From assembly GCF_900215145.1 (NCBI RefSeq), contig NZ_OBDO01000015.1, forward strand, positions 18,100 through 82,099: a stretch of DNA of 64,000 nt. Direction: 5' to 3'. A program made the position numbers and the translations under genes. The DNA comes from Geodermatophilus sabuli (GTDB lineage: Bacteria; Actinomycetota; Actinomycetes; Mycobacteriales; Geodermatophilaceae). The notes under the pieces were generated by a model. That model was not told where the DNA came from. It searched no databases and worked only from the letters and a program-made list of their open reading frames with translations. Shown piece after piece: positions 24,741 to 32,617 of this stretch (the first letter of the stretch is position 1; every line of letters starts with the position of its first letter).

Positions 24741-25241
24741 TCAGCCGCGCCGGGCGGTCCGGGCGGCGTCCACCTGCGGCCGTGCGGCGGCCAGCCAGGC
24801 GTCCAGCGGCGCGGGGTCGTCCCACGTCTTGTCCAGCAGGTACAGCCCGCGGGTCGGCGCGGTGGCGCCGAGCTCGACCAGCACCGGCTTGAGCAGCAGC
24901 TCCGGCGCCAGCGCGTGGGTCGGCCCGCCGCCCAGCATCAGCGGCACGGCGACGACGCCGGCGAGGTCGCCGGTGCCGATCTGGTCGAGGAACAGCTTGA
25001 GCAGGCCGGTGTAGGTGGCCTTGTAGGTGGGGCTGGCGACGACGGCGACCTCGGCGTCCCGCACCGCGGCGACCGCCTCGGCCACGGCGGGATCACCCCA
25101 GCCGAGCAGCCCGGCACCCAGGTCGATGACGTCGACGACGACGTCGGGCGGGGCGCCGGTCAGGCGCTCCGCGACCAGCTCGGCGGCGGCGCGGGTGCGG
25201 GAGCGGGGCTTGGGGTTGCCGACGACGGCGACGGTGGTCAT
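24741..25241 (-). CDS. NADPH-dependent FMN reductase (SsuE/MsuE-like)
   Basis: 166 residues with a flavodoxin-like fold: TTVAVVGNPKPRSRTRAAAE phosphate loop, VAVVASPTYKATYTGLLKLFLDQIG and VPLMLGGGPTHALAPELLLKPVL blocks. Supplies FMNH2 to flavin-dependent monooxygenases. It overlaps the stop of the upstream SsuD-like gene by 4 bp, the classic reductase/monooxygenase pairing for desulfonation. Confidence 0.9.
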   Translation of the reverse strand: MTTVAVVGNPKPRSRTRAAAELVAERLTGAPPDVVVDVIDLGAGLLGWGDPAVAEAVAAVRDAEVAVVASPTYKATYTGLLKLFLDQIGTGDLAGVVAVPLMLGGGPTHALAPELLLKPVLVELGATAPTRGLYLLDKTWDDPAPLDAWLAAARPQVDAARTARRG

Positions 25242-26338
25242 GCCGCGGCCGCGTCCCGCTTCGCGACCTCCTCGCGGACCAGCGGGAGCACGTACCGGCC
25301 GACGTCGATGGTGTCGCCGAGCAGGTCGTAGCCGCGCATGGAGATGATGTCGACGCCGAGGTCGACGTAGTCCAGCAGCGCCTGGGCCACGGTCTCCGGC
25401 GTGCCGACGAGCGCGTTGGAGTTGCCGGCGCCGCCGGTGGCCGCGGCCGTCGGCGTCCACAGCGCCCGGTCGAACCGCTCGCCGCGGGCGGCGATCTCCA
25501 GCAGCCGCTGCGAGCCGGTGTTCTCGGGGCCGGTCAGCGGGTGCCGGCGCGAGATCGGCTGCCGTCCGCCGGCGGTGCGGGCGGCGATCCGGTCGACGGT
25601 GCGGTGCGCCTTCTCCCAGGCCAGTTCCTCGGTGGGGGCGATGATCGGCCGGAAGGCGACCTGGATGCGTGGCATCGTCGTCCGCCCGGCCGCGCGGGCC
25701 GCCGCGTGCACGCGCTCGATCTGCGCCGCGGTCTCGGCCAGGGGCTCCCCCCACAGCGCGAAGACGTCGGCCTCGGCTCCGCCGGCTGCGTAGGCGGCCT
25801 CCGACGAGCCCCCGAAGGAGACGTCGGGGCGGGGCTGCTGCACCGGGAAGGTGTCGCTCACGAAGTCGGCGAACCGGTAGTGCTCGCCGTCCCAGTCGAA
25901 GGGCTCGTGCGAGGTCCAGGCCTTCTTGACGATCTGGATGTACTCGCGGGTGCGGCCGTAGCGCTGTTCCTTGGTCAGGTAGTCGCCCTCGCGCTGCTGC
26001 TCGGCGTCGGTGCCACCGGTGATGAAGTGCACGGTGAGCCGGCCGTCGCCGATCTGGTCCAGCGTGGCGAAGGTCTTCGCGGCGAAGGTCGGGTAGCTGA
26101 CGTTGGGCCGGTGGGCGAGCAGCACCTGCAGCCGCTCGGTGCGCGACAGCAGGTACGCCGCGGCGGCGGAGGGCTCGGGGGAGCCGGACCCGTAGGCGAA
26201 CAGCACCCGGTCCCACCCCCAGTCCTCGTGGGCGCGGCCCAGGCGCAGCGTGAACTCCCTGTCGAAGCTGGCGCCGGAACGGGGGGTGGTCTCGGAGCCG
26301 TCGTTGGTGGCGGCGATGCCCAGGAACTCGATCGGCAT
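25238..26338 (-). CDS. LLM-class flavin monooxygenase, SsuD/SfnG-like
   Basis: 366 residues of the bacterial luciferase-like family. Patterns PIEFLGIAATNDGSE, LLAHRPNVSYPTFAAKTFATLDQIGDGRLTVHFITGG and RYGRTREYIQIVKKAWTS match FMNH2-dependent alkanesulfonate/methanesulfonate/dimethylsulfone monooxygenases. Coupled to the FMN reductase. Preceded by leader peptide B and a promoter shared with the SAM-IV riboswitch on the other strand, so inferred to be induced under sulfur limitation. Exact sulfonate or sulfone substrate unknown; no SsuABC transporter is adjacent. Confidence 0.88.
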   Translation of the reverse strand: MPIEFLGIAATNDGSETTPRSGASFDREFTLRLGRAHEDWGWDRVLFAYGSGSPEPSAAAAYLLSRTERLQVLLAHRPNVSYPTFAAKTFATLDQIGDGRLTVHFITGGTDAEQQREGDYLTKEQRYGRTREYIQIVKKAWTSHEPFDWDGEHYRFADFVSDTFPVQQPRPDVSFGGSSEAAYAAGGAEADVFALWGEPLAETAAQIERVHAAARAAGRTTMPRIQVAFRPIIAPTEELAWEKAHRTVDRIAARTAGGRQPISRRHPLTGPENTGSQRLLEIAARGERFDRALWTPTAAATGGAGNSNALVGTPETVAQALLDYVDLGVDIISMRGYDLLGDTIDVGRYVLPLVREEVAKRDAAAA

Positions 26339-26414
26339 GGTGGCTCCTCAGGTGGCGGGGCGGCCGCGCGCACGGAGCGGCCCGGGAGGGTGGGGAGAGC
26401 TCGGGAGGGCGCCG

Positions 26415-26510
26415 TCAGGGACAGGTGGCCGACCAGACCCGGCCCAGGTCGACGTGGACCCGCCGGACCAGCCGCGGGGCGGCTGCGGGGGCGGTCGACA
26501 GGGCGGGCAC
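26415..26510 (-). CDS. Leader peptide B (31 aa, VHVDLGRVWSATC motif)
   Basis: GTG-started frame of 31 codons ending RRVHVDLGRVWSATCP, upstream of the SsuD-like gene. A TAGAGAT -10-like element ends about 7 nt before the GTG, so the mRNA may be leaderless or nearly so. Shares the VDLxRxxSAxC motif with the other three leaders. The gap of 76 bp between its stop and the monooxygenase ATG would hold any attenuator. Confidence 0.7.
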   Translation of the reverse strand: MPALSTAPAAAPRLVRRVHVDLGRVWSATCP

Positions 26511-26512
26511 GG

Positions 26513-26570
26513 AGATATCTCTACCATCTCGGTCGGGTTTGACGGGAATGCGGGCGCCGTGTCACGCTCC
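26513..26570. promoter_or_regulatory. Bidirectional sulfur promoter region, copy 1
   Basis: Rightward: TTGACG at 26539-26544, 18-bp spacer, CACGCT at 26563-26568, start just before the SAM-IV aptamer. Leftward: TAGAGAT -10 near 26516-26522 for leader B. Between them lies TCTACCA...CGGTCGGG-TTTGACGG, which matches the region at 38997-39030 nearly base for base in opposite orientation. A shared activator or repressor site is inferred. Confidence 0.6.
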
Positions 26571-26575
26571 CGGCA

Positions 26576-26691
26576 GGTCAAGAGCGCCAGCGACAAGCCC
26601 CGGCTCGCTGGCCGGCAACCCTTCCTCCGCGATGGGGTGCCCCGGGTGACGACCGGGCGGGTGCCGACCGGCGCCCGCAAGCGCGGGCCCC
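26576..26691 (+). ncRNA. SAM-IV riboswitch upstream of class V aminotransferase
   Basis: Matches the actinobacterial SAM-IV consensus as I know it: GGTCAAGAGCGCCAGCG, then AAGCCCCGGCTCGCTGG, CCGGCAACCCT, GGGGTGCCCCGGGTGA (pseudoknot/P4 region), GACC closing the first helix, and the 3' GCAAGCGCGGGCCC tail. S-adenosylmethionine binding is expected to lower expression of the downstream sulfur gene, whose GTG start is only about 30 nt further. Confidence 0.88.
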
Positions 26692-26722
26692 GTACTGCGG
26701 GTCCCTGAACCGAGGAGCCTGC

Positions 26723-28096
26723 GTGACCGGCGCTGTCCTGTCCCGTCCCGTCGTCCACGCCCCGGAGCGACCGCTGCTGCCGGTCGTCGGCGCCGCCACC
26801 GAGGTGCCGCTGGTGCCCTCCGGGACGGCCCGCTACGTCAACCTGGACACCGCGGCCAGCACCCCGGCGCTGGTCGCCGTCGCCGACCGGGTGGCCGAGG
26901 CACTGCCGCTGTACGCCAGCGTGCACCGCGGCGCCGACTACCTCTCGCAGGTGTCCACGGCGCTCTACGAGTCGGCCCGCGACACCGTCGCCCGCTTCGT
27001 CGGCGCGCGCGCCGACGACGTCTGCGTGCTCACCCGGAACACCACCGACTCGCTGAACCTGCTCGCCGCGTGCGTCCCCGACGGGGAGCGCGTGCTGGTG
27101 CTCGACTGCGAGCACCACGCCGACCTGCTGCCCTGGCAGCGCCGCGGCGGCACGACGGTGCTCTCCACCGGGGGGACGGTCACCGCGACGCTGCGGGCGC
27201 TGGCCGCGGCGCTCGCCGCGGACCGGTACGCCCTGGTGGCGGTCACCGGGGCCTCCAACGTCACCGGCGAGGCACTGCCTCCGGCCGACGTCGTCGAGCT
27301 GGCGCATGCCGCCGGCGCCCGGGTCGTCGTGGACGGCGCCCAGCTGGTGCCGCACCGCCGCTTCTCCCTGGCCGCCTCCGGCGCGGACTACATCGCCCTG
27401 TCCGGGCACAAGCTCTACGCGCCCTACGGCACCGGGGCGCTGGTCGGCCGCCGCGACTGGCTGGACGCCGCGCCCGCGCACCTGGCCGGCGGCGGCGCGG
27501 TGCACGAGGTCACCGTCGAGGAGACGCGGTGGGCCGCGGCGCCGCACCGGCACGAGGGCGGCTCACCGAACGTGCTGGGCGCGGTGGCGCTGGCCGCGGC
27601 CTGCGACGCGCTCGCCGCGCTGCCCGCGGAGGCGCTGGCGGCGCACGAGTCCGCGCTGCGAGCCCGGCTGGAGGTCGGCCTCGACGCGCTGCCCGGCGTG
27701 CGGCGGCTGCGGATCTGGCCGGACTCGACCACGCCGACCGGCGTCGTGTCGTTCACCGTCGAGGGTGCCGACCCGGGCCTGGTCGCCGCCGTCCTCTCGG
27801 CCGAGCACGGGGTCGGCGTCCGGGACGGCCGGTTCTGCGCCCATCCGCTGCTCGCCCGGCTCGGCGTGCCCGAGGGCGCGCTGCGCGCGAGCGTCGGCGT
27901 GGCCACCACGGCGGCCGACGTCGACCGGCTGCTGGACGGTCTCGCCGCCTTCCTGGCCGGCGGGCCGGCCACCTCCTACACCGTGCGCGACGGCCGGTGG
28001 CAGCCGGCCGACGACCCGCGGCCCCCGGCCGGGCTGGCCGGTGCCGACCTGGGCGCGGTCGCCCGCGGCGCGGGCTGCGGCGGGGCGGCGCGGTGA
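26723..28096 (+). CDS. Class V aminotransferase / cysteine desulfurase-like protein
   Basis: 457 residues. PLP fold type I, with the Schiff-base Lys in ALSGHKLYAPYGTGALVGR and an Asp/Gln site VVVDGAQLVPHR; a candidate active-site Cys occurs in VRDGRFCAHPLLARLGV, the place used by SufS-like desulfurases. N-terminal YVNLDTAASTPAL and EHHADLLPWQ also fit. It could release sulfur from cysteine or a related thiol amino acid. A SAM-IV riboswitch sits directly upstream. No SufE/SufU partner is nearby, so a role in Fe-S assembly is less likely than sulfur salvage. Confidence 0.83.
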   Translation: MTGAVLSRPVVHAPERPLLPVVGAATEVPLVPSGTARYVNLDTAASTPALVAVADRVAEALPLYASVHRGADYLSQVSTALYESARDTVARFVGARADDVCVLTRNTTDSLNLLAACVPDGERVLVLDCEHHADLLPWQRRGGTTVLSTGGTVTATLRALAAALAADRYALVAVTGASNVTGEALPPADVVELAHAAGARVVVDGAQLVPHRRFSLAASGADYIALSGHKLYAPYGTGALVGRRDWLDAAPAHLAGGGAVHEVTVEETRWAAAPHRHEGGSPNVLGAVALAAACDALAALPAEALAAHESALRARLEVGLDALPGVRRLRIWPDSTTPTGVVSFTVEGADPGLVAAVLSAEHGVGVRDGRFCAHPLLARLGVPEGALRASVGVATTAADVDRLLDGLAAFLAGGPATSYTVRDGRWQPADDPRPPAGLAGADLGAVARGAGCGGAAR

Positions 28097-28101
28097 CCGG
28101 G

Positions 28102-29028
28102 TCAGCCGGGCAGGACGACCGTGCGCAGCTCGTGGGCGCCGTCGGCGCGGGTCGCCTCGTAGAACCAGCGGGTACCGCCGCCGGGCAGTGCGACCGCGTC
28201 CGCGTAGCGCAGCCCGCCGGGGGTGTGCGGGCTCTGCAGCAGCGGCCCGCCGGGAGCGGCGCGGAACCGGCCGTCGCCGTTCCCCATCGCAAGGCCGGTC
28301 CGTTCCTCCCAGTTCTCCGCGGCCGTGGCCCGGCCGTCGTAGAGGGCCCAGCTGCGGTCGCCGTCCAGGACGACGGCGGCGAACCGGACGCCGCGCGCGT
28401 CCCAGGTGCCGGGCGTGCCGGTCAGGGCGGTGCCCTGCCAGGTCCAGTCGACGCCGTCGTCACTGGTGGCGTGCTCGGTGGTCATGCGGTCGGTGGCGTC
28501 CGGGTCGTCGAGCGGGTGCACGCTGGCCCACAGGTGCCACCGCCGCCCGTCGTGCCGGATCACCGGGTCCTTGACCGCCGCGGTGTCGCTGCCCGGCAGC
28601 ACGGTGCGCGGGGTCGCCGTCAGCAGGCCCTCGACCGTCGCGGCCTCCAGCAGGTCGACCCGCCAGTGCCTCGTCCCCGGCGTCGCGCAGCTGACGTACA
28701 GCCGCCAGCGGCCGTCGGGCGTGTGCACCAGCGCCGGGCGCTCGAGCGACTCGGCCCCGAAGGCGTCCTTGCCCACCCCTCCGACCGGCGTGAACCGCAC
28801 CCCGTCGTCGGACCGGGCGATCACGTTGGCGAAGCCCCGGCCCTCGCCGACCGGCCGGCGCAGCCGGTAGGCCAGCCACCAGGTGCCGTGGACCAGCTGC
28901 GCCGACGGCCCACCGGCCCACGACCCGGGGCGGGGGTCCTCCGGGGCCACCACCACCTCGGCGTCGGCCCAGAACCGGGCGGGCTCCGGCGGACGCGGAA
29001 CGGAGGTCGGGGCGGGGCGGGACGGCAC
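28102..29028 (-). CDS. Beta-propeller protein, glycosyl-hydrolase-like (GH43/32/62 fold)
   Basis: About 308 residues from the preferred GTG start (SD CGGAG); a longer start at 29076 is possible. Repeated blade-like motifs: GTWWLAYRLRRPVGEG, RWRLYVSCATPGTRHW, KDPVIRHDGRRWHLWASVHPL, DRSWALYDGRATAAENW and GGTRWFYEATRADG. This is the five-bladed propeller pattern of glycoside hydrolases and related proteins; no signal peptide, so probably cytoplasmic. It interrupts the sulfur island on the opposite strand; the link is unclear. Its end lies 5 bp from the aminotransferase stop. Confidence 0.7.
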   Translation of the reverse strand: MPSRPAPTSVPRPPEPARFWADAEVVVAPEDPRPGSWAGGPSAQLVHGTWWLAYRLRRPVGEGRGFANVIARSDDGVRFTPVGGVGKDAFGAESLERPALVHTPDGRWRLYVSCATPGTRHWRVDLLEAATVEGLLTATPRTVLPGSDTAAVKDPVIRHDGRRWHLWASVHPLDDPDATDRMTTEHATSDDGVDWTWQGTALTGTPGTWDARGVRFAAVVLDGDRSWALYDGRATAAENWEERTGLAMGNGDGRFRAAPGGPLLQSPHTPGGLRYADAVALPGGGTRWFYEATRADGAHELRTVVLPG

Positions 29029-29096
29029 GCGGCGGCTCCGGTCTCGAGCGACGGGGACGCCGCCCAGTGTGCACACCGACCCAGGAGGGAGTCCGC

Positions 29097-30077
29097 ATGA
29101 GCGGCCGACTGCCGCAGTTCGTCATCGCCGGCGCACCCAAGGCCGGGACGACGGCCCTGCACGCCGCGCTGGCCACGCACCCGGGGCTGTACCTCTCCCC
29201 GGTCAAGGAGCCGAAGTACTACCTGACCGACGGCCGGCCCCCGCCGCGCAGCGGGCAGCGCGGCCCCGGGGACGCCCACAGCGCCGGGGAGTGGATCTGG
29301 CGGCGGGAGGAGTACCTCGCCCTGTTCGCCGCCGCCCCGCCGGACGCCGTCCGCGGGGAGAGCACGCCGTTCTACCTGTACGACCGGGCCGCCCAGGCCC
29401 GGCTGGCCGCCGACGTCCCGGACGTGAAGGTGGTCGTGGTCGTGCGGGACCCGGTGGACCGCGCCTGGTCCAACTGGGTGCACCTGCGGGCCGACGGGCT
29501 GGAGCCCGAGCCGGACTTCCTCGCCGCCGTCCGGCGGGAGCCGGAGCGGATCGCGGCCGGCTGGGCGCCGTTCTGGCACTACCGGGGCCTGGGCCGCTAC
29601 GGCGAGCAGCTGCGCGACCTGTACCGGCACGTTCCGCGCGAGCAGGTGTTCCTGCTGCGGTACCGCCAGCTGGTCGACACCCCGCGCGAGACGCTGGACC
29701 GGGTCAGCAGCTTCCTCGGCGTTGAGCCCGGCGTCGCGCACACGGTCGCCCCGGAGAACGTCAAGCCCCACGTCGCCGACACCCCGCGGTACCGGGCCCT
29801 CGCCCGGGTCGCGCGGGCCGGGGCGGCGCTCGGCGCCTACGCCCCGCCGCAGGTGTGGCGGCAGGCGAGCCGGCCGCTGGTCGCCGCGCTGCACGCCGGG
29901 CGGGCGCCGCGCCCGCAGATGCCGGTCGAGGTCCGGCGCGAGGTGCTCGGGCCGCTGCTGGAGGACGTCGCGCTGCTCGAGGAGCTGACCGGCGAGTCCT
30001 TCGCCGACTGGAAGGGCGACACCGGCCGGGGCGACTTCCGGTCCCGGTCGTCCGGCACCGCACAGAATCCCCAGTAG
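29097..30077 (+). CDS. PAPS-dependent sulfotransferase
   Basis: 326 residues. The 5'-phosphosulfate loop FVIAGAPKAGTTALHAALATHP is at the N-terminus and the 3'-phosphate motif VVVVRDPVDRAWSNWVHLRADG in the middle, both diagnostic of the sulfotransferase fold. ATG follows a perfect AGGAGG. Transfers sulfuryl from PAPS to an unknown acceptor. It heads a rightward run into beta-carbonic anhydrase, DUF1684 and two monooxygenases (gaps 12, 2, -4 and 10 bp). A sulfate-consuming enzyme in a sulfur-scavenging operon is odd and may store or mark sulfated compounds. Confidence 0.88.
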   Translation: MSGRLPQFVIAGAPKAGTTALHAALATHPGLYLSPVKEPKYYLTDGRPPPRSGQRGPGDAHSAGEWIWRREEYLALFAAAPPDAVRGESTPFYLYDRAAQARLAADVPDVKVVVVVRDPVDRAWSNWVHLRADGLEPEPDFLAAVRREPERIAAGWAPFWHYRGLGRYGEQLRDLYRHVPREQVFLLRYRQLVDTPRETLDRVSSFLGVEPGVAHTVAPENVKPHVADTPRYRALARVARAGAALGAYAPPQVWRQASRPLVAALHAGRAPRPQMPVEVRREVLGPLLEDVALLEELTGESFADWKGDTGRGDFRSRSSGTAQNPQ

Positions 30078-30089
30078 GAGGAGACCCCT

Positions 30090-30578
30090 ATGTCCGTCAC
30101 CGACGAACTGCTCGCCGCCAACACCCGCTACGCCGAGACCTTCTCCGGCCCGCTCCCGCTGCCGCCGTCGCGGCACGTCGCCGTGGTGGCCTGCATGGAC
30201 GCCCGCCTCGACGTCTACCGCGCCCTCGGCCTCGCCGAGGGTGAGGCGCACGTCATCCGCAACGCCGGTGGCGTCGTCACCGACGACGAGATCCGCTCGC
30301 TCACGATCAGCCAGCGGTTGCTGGGTACCCGGGAGATCGTGCTGGTCCACCACACCGACTGCGGGATGCTCACCTTCACCGACGAGGACTTCCGCGCCTC
30401 GATCGAGCAGGACTGCGGCATCCGCCCGCACTGGCACTCCGAGGCCTTCCCCGAGCTGGAGGACGACGTCCGCGCCCAGCGGCAGCGGATCCTCGACAGC
30501 CCGTTCATCCCGATCAAGGACAGCGTCCGCGGCTTCGTGTTCGACGTCGCCACCGGCCGACTCTCCGAGGTGCACTGA
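30090..30578 (+). CDS. Beta-class carbonic anhydrase (Rv1284-like; possible COS hydrolase)
   Basis: 162 residues. Zinc Cys and Asp-Arg dyad in VVACMDARLDVYRALGL, and the His/Cys ligands in VLVHHTDCGMLTF; the ending RGFVFDVATGRLSEV is typical of the short mycobacterial-type enzymes such as Rv1284. Interconverts CO2 and bicarbonate. Carbonyl-sulfide hydrolases belong to this same short beta-CA clade, and in M. tuberculosis Rv1284 lies next to sulfate-activation genes, so in this sulfur operon COS or CS2 chemistry is a reasonable alternative. Good AGGAGG site. Confidence 0.9.
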   Translation: MSVTDELLAANTRYAETFSGPLPLPPSRHVAVVACMDARLDVYRALGLAEGEAHVIRNAGGVVTDDEIRSLTISQRLLGTREIVLVHHTDCGMLTFTDEDFRASIEQDCGIRPHWHSEAFPELEDDVRAQRQRILDSPFIPIKDSVRGFVFDVATGRLSEVH

Positions 30579-30580
30579 CC

Positions 30581-31405
30581 ATGACCACCGTCGCCACCCC
30601 CTCCGACACGTTCGCCCGCGACTGGGTCGACTGGCACCGGCGGCACGAGGCCGCCCGCGCCGACCCGCACGGCTTCCTCGCCGTCACCGGCCTGCACTGG
30701 CTGACCGCCGAGCCGCAGCGCCTCCCCGACGCCCCCGGGGTGTGGTCCACCGGCCCCCGCGGGGTCGTGGTCACTCTCGACGCGGGGGAGGACCTGGTGG
30801 TCGACGGCGTGCCGGTGCGCGGGGAGCACGTGTTCGGCGTCATCCCCGAGCGAGGCGGGGTCACCGCGACCGCCGGCGACGCCGTTGTCGAGGTGGCCCG
30901 GCGGGGCGGGCACGACATCGTGCGGCCCCGGCACCCCGGCAACCCGCTGCGGGTCCGGTACGCCGGGACGCCCACCTTCCCGCCGGACCCCCGGTGGGTG
31001 GCCGAGGGCCGGTACGTGCCGTTCGACGAGCCGCGGCCGACGACGGTCGGGGCGGCCGTCCCCGGCCTCGAGCACGTCTACGACGCTCCCGGGGCGGTCG
31101 AGTTCACCCTCGCCGGGGCGGACCTGCGGCTCACCGCCTTCCCCGGGCACGCGCCGGGCAGCCTGTTCCTCCTCTTCACCGACGCGACCTCCGGCGTCAC
31201 CACGTACGCCGCCAACCGGTCCCTGGCGCTGGACCCGCCGGACGCCGACGGCAGGGTCGTGCTCGACTTCAACCGGGCCACCAACCTGCCGTGCGCCTAC
31301 ACCGACCTCGCGACCTGCCCGCTGCCCCCGGCGGAGAACCGGCTGCCGATCGCGGTCGAGGCCGGCGAGCGGACCCCGCTCGAGCGCACCGGCGGTCCGG
31401 CGTGA
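30581..31405 (+). CDS. DUF1684 family protein
   Basis: 274 residues, soluble. The C-terminal block VVLDFNRATNLPCAYTDLATCPLPPAENRLPIAVEAGE is the hallmark of DUF1684, and the N-terminal DWHRRHEAARADPHGFLAVTGLHWL also fits. Function unknown. It starts 2 bp after the carbonic anhydrase stop and overlaps the next monooxygenase (GTGA), so it is firmly in the sulfur operon, suggesting a part in handling the monooxygenase substrate or product. Confidence 0.85.
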   Translation: MTTVATPSDTFARDWVDWHRRHEAARADPHGFLAVTGLHWLTAEPQRLPDAPGVWSTGPRGVVVTLDAGEDLVVDGVPVRGEHVFGVIPERGGVTATAGDAVVEVARRGGHDIVRPRHPGNPLRVRYAGTPTFPPDPRWVAEGRYVPFDEPRPTTVGAAVPGLEHVYDAPGAVEFTLAGADLRLTAFPGHAPGSLFLLFTDATSGVTTYAANRSLALDPPDADGRVVLDFNRATNLPCAYTDLATCPLPPAENRLPIAVEAGERTPLERTGGPA

Positions 31406-32607
31406 GCGGGCCGGCGCCGCACCTGCACCTCGCGGTCGCCCTGGACGGCGCCGGCTGGCATCCCGCCGCCTGGCGGGAGCCCGACGCCCGTCCCGGGGAG
31501 CTGTTCACGCCCGGCTACTGGGTCGACCTGGTCCAGGAGGCGCAGCGCGGCCTGCTCGACCTCGTCACCCTCGAGGACGGACTGTCGCTGCAGTCCACCG
31601 ACCGGTACGGCCCCGACGACCGGACCGACCAGGTCCGCGGCCGGCTGGACGCCGTGCAGGTGGCCGCCCGCGTCGCGCCAGTGACCGAGGGCATCGGGCT
31701 GGTCCCGACCGCGGTGGTCACGCACACCGAGCCGTTCCACCTGTCGAAGGCGATCGCCACCCTCGACCACGTGAGCACCGGCCGGGCCGGCGTCCGGGTC
31801 AAGGTGGGCAGCAGCCCCGCCGAGGCGGCGCACTTCGGCCGTCGCACCCTCCCGGCGCTGGGCAGCATCGACCCGCGCGACCCCGCCGTGCAGGCGGGCC
31901 TGCGGGAGCTGTTCGACGAGGCCGCCGACTGGGTCGAGGTCGTCCGCGGGCTCTGGGACAGCTGGGAGGACGACGCGGAGATCCGTGACGCCGCGACCGG
32001 CCGGTTCGTCGACCGGGCCAAGCTGCACCCGGTCGACTTCGCCGGCCGGTGGTTCTCCGTCCGCGGACCGTCGATCACGCCGCGGCCGCCGCAGGGGCAG
32101 CCGGTGGTCACCGCGCTGGCCCACCAGGCGGTCCCCTACCAGTTGGTGGGGCGCAGCGCCGACGTCGGGTTCGTGACGCCGCGCGACGCCGCCGACGCCA
32201 CCGCGATCGTCGCCGAGATCCGCGCCGCCCAGGCCGCGGCGGGCCGGGCGGCGGAGACGGTGCACGTCCTCGGCGACCTGGTGGTCCACCTCGACGACGA
32301 CCCCGCGGCAGCGGTCGCGCGCCGCCGCCGGCTGGACGACCTCGCCGGTGCCGAGCACGTCAGCGACGCGTGGGTGTTCGCGGGCTCGCCCGCCCAGCTG
32401 GCCGACCTGCTGGAGGAGTGGCACGGCGCGGGGCTCACCGGCTTCCGGCTGCGCCCAGCGACGCTGCCGCACGACCTGGTCCAGGTCACCCGCGGGCTGG
32501 TGCCCGAGCTGCAGCGCCGCGGCCGGTTCCGCACCGCCTACGAGGCGACGACGCTGCGCGGCCACCTCGGCCTGCCCCGCCCCGCCAACCGCTACGCCGC
32601 CGTCTGA
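31402..32607 (+). CDS. LLM-class flavin-dependent monooxygenase (NtaA-related)
   Basis: 401 residues. Luciferase-like TIM barrel: LHLAVALDGAGWHPAAWRE at the N-terminus, FHLSKAIATLDHVSTGRAGVRVKVGSS in the middle, RPPQGQPVVTALAHQ, and a C-terminal TLRGHLGLPRPANRY tail as in NtaA/SnaA/DszA-type enzymes. Uses FMNH2 and O2. GTG start overlaps DUF1684. Paired with a second NtaA-type enzyme, it probably oxidises a C-S or C-N bond; the FMN reductase may be the one at 24741 on the other side of the island. Confidence 0.85.
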   Translation: MSGPAPHLHLAVALDGAGWHPAAWREPDARPGELFTPGYWVDLVQEAQRGLLDLVTLEDGLSLQSTDRYGPDDRTDQVRGRLDAVQVAARVAPVTEGIGLVPTAVVTHTEPFHLSKAIATLDHVSTGRAGVRVKVGSSPAEAAHFGRRTLPALGSIDPRDPAVQAGLRELFDEAADWVEVVRGLWDSWEDDAEIRDAATGRFVDRAKLHPVDFAGRWFSVRGPSITPRPPQGQPVVTALAHQAVPYQLVGRSADVGFVTPRDAADATAIVAEIRAAQAAAGRAAETVHVLGDLVVHLDDDPAAAVARRRRLDDLAGAEHVSDAWVFAGSPAQLADLLEEWHGAGLTGFRLRPATLPHDLVQVTRGLVPELQRRGRFRTAYEATTLRGHLGLPRPANRYAAV

Positions 32608-32617
32608 AGGAGACCGG

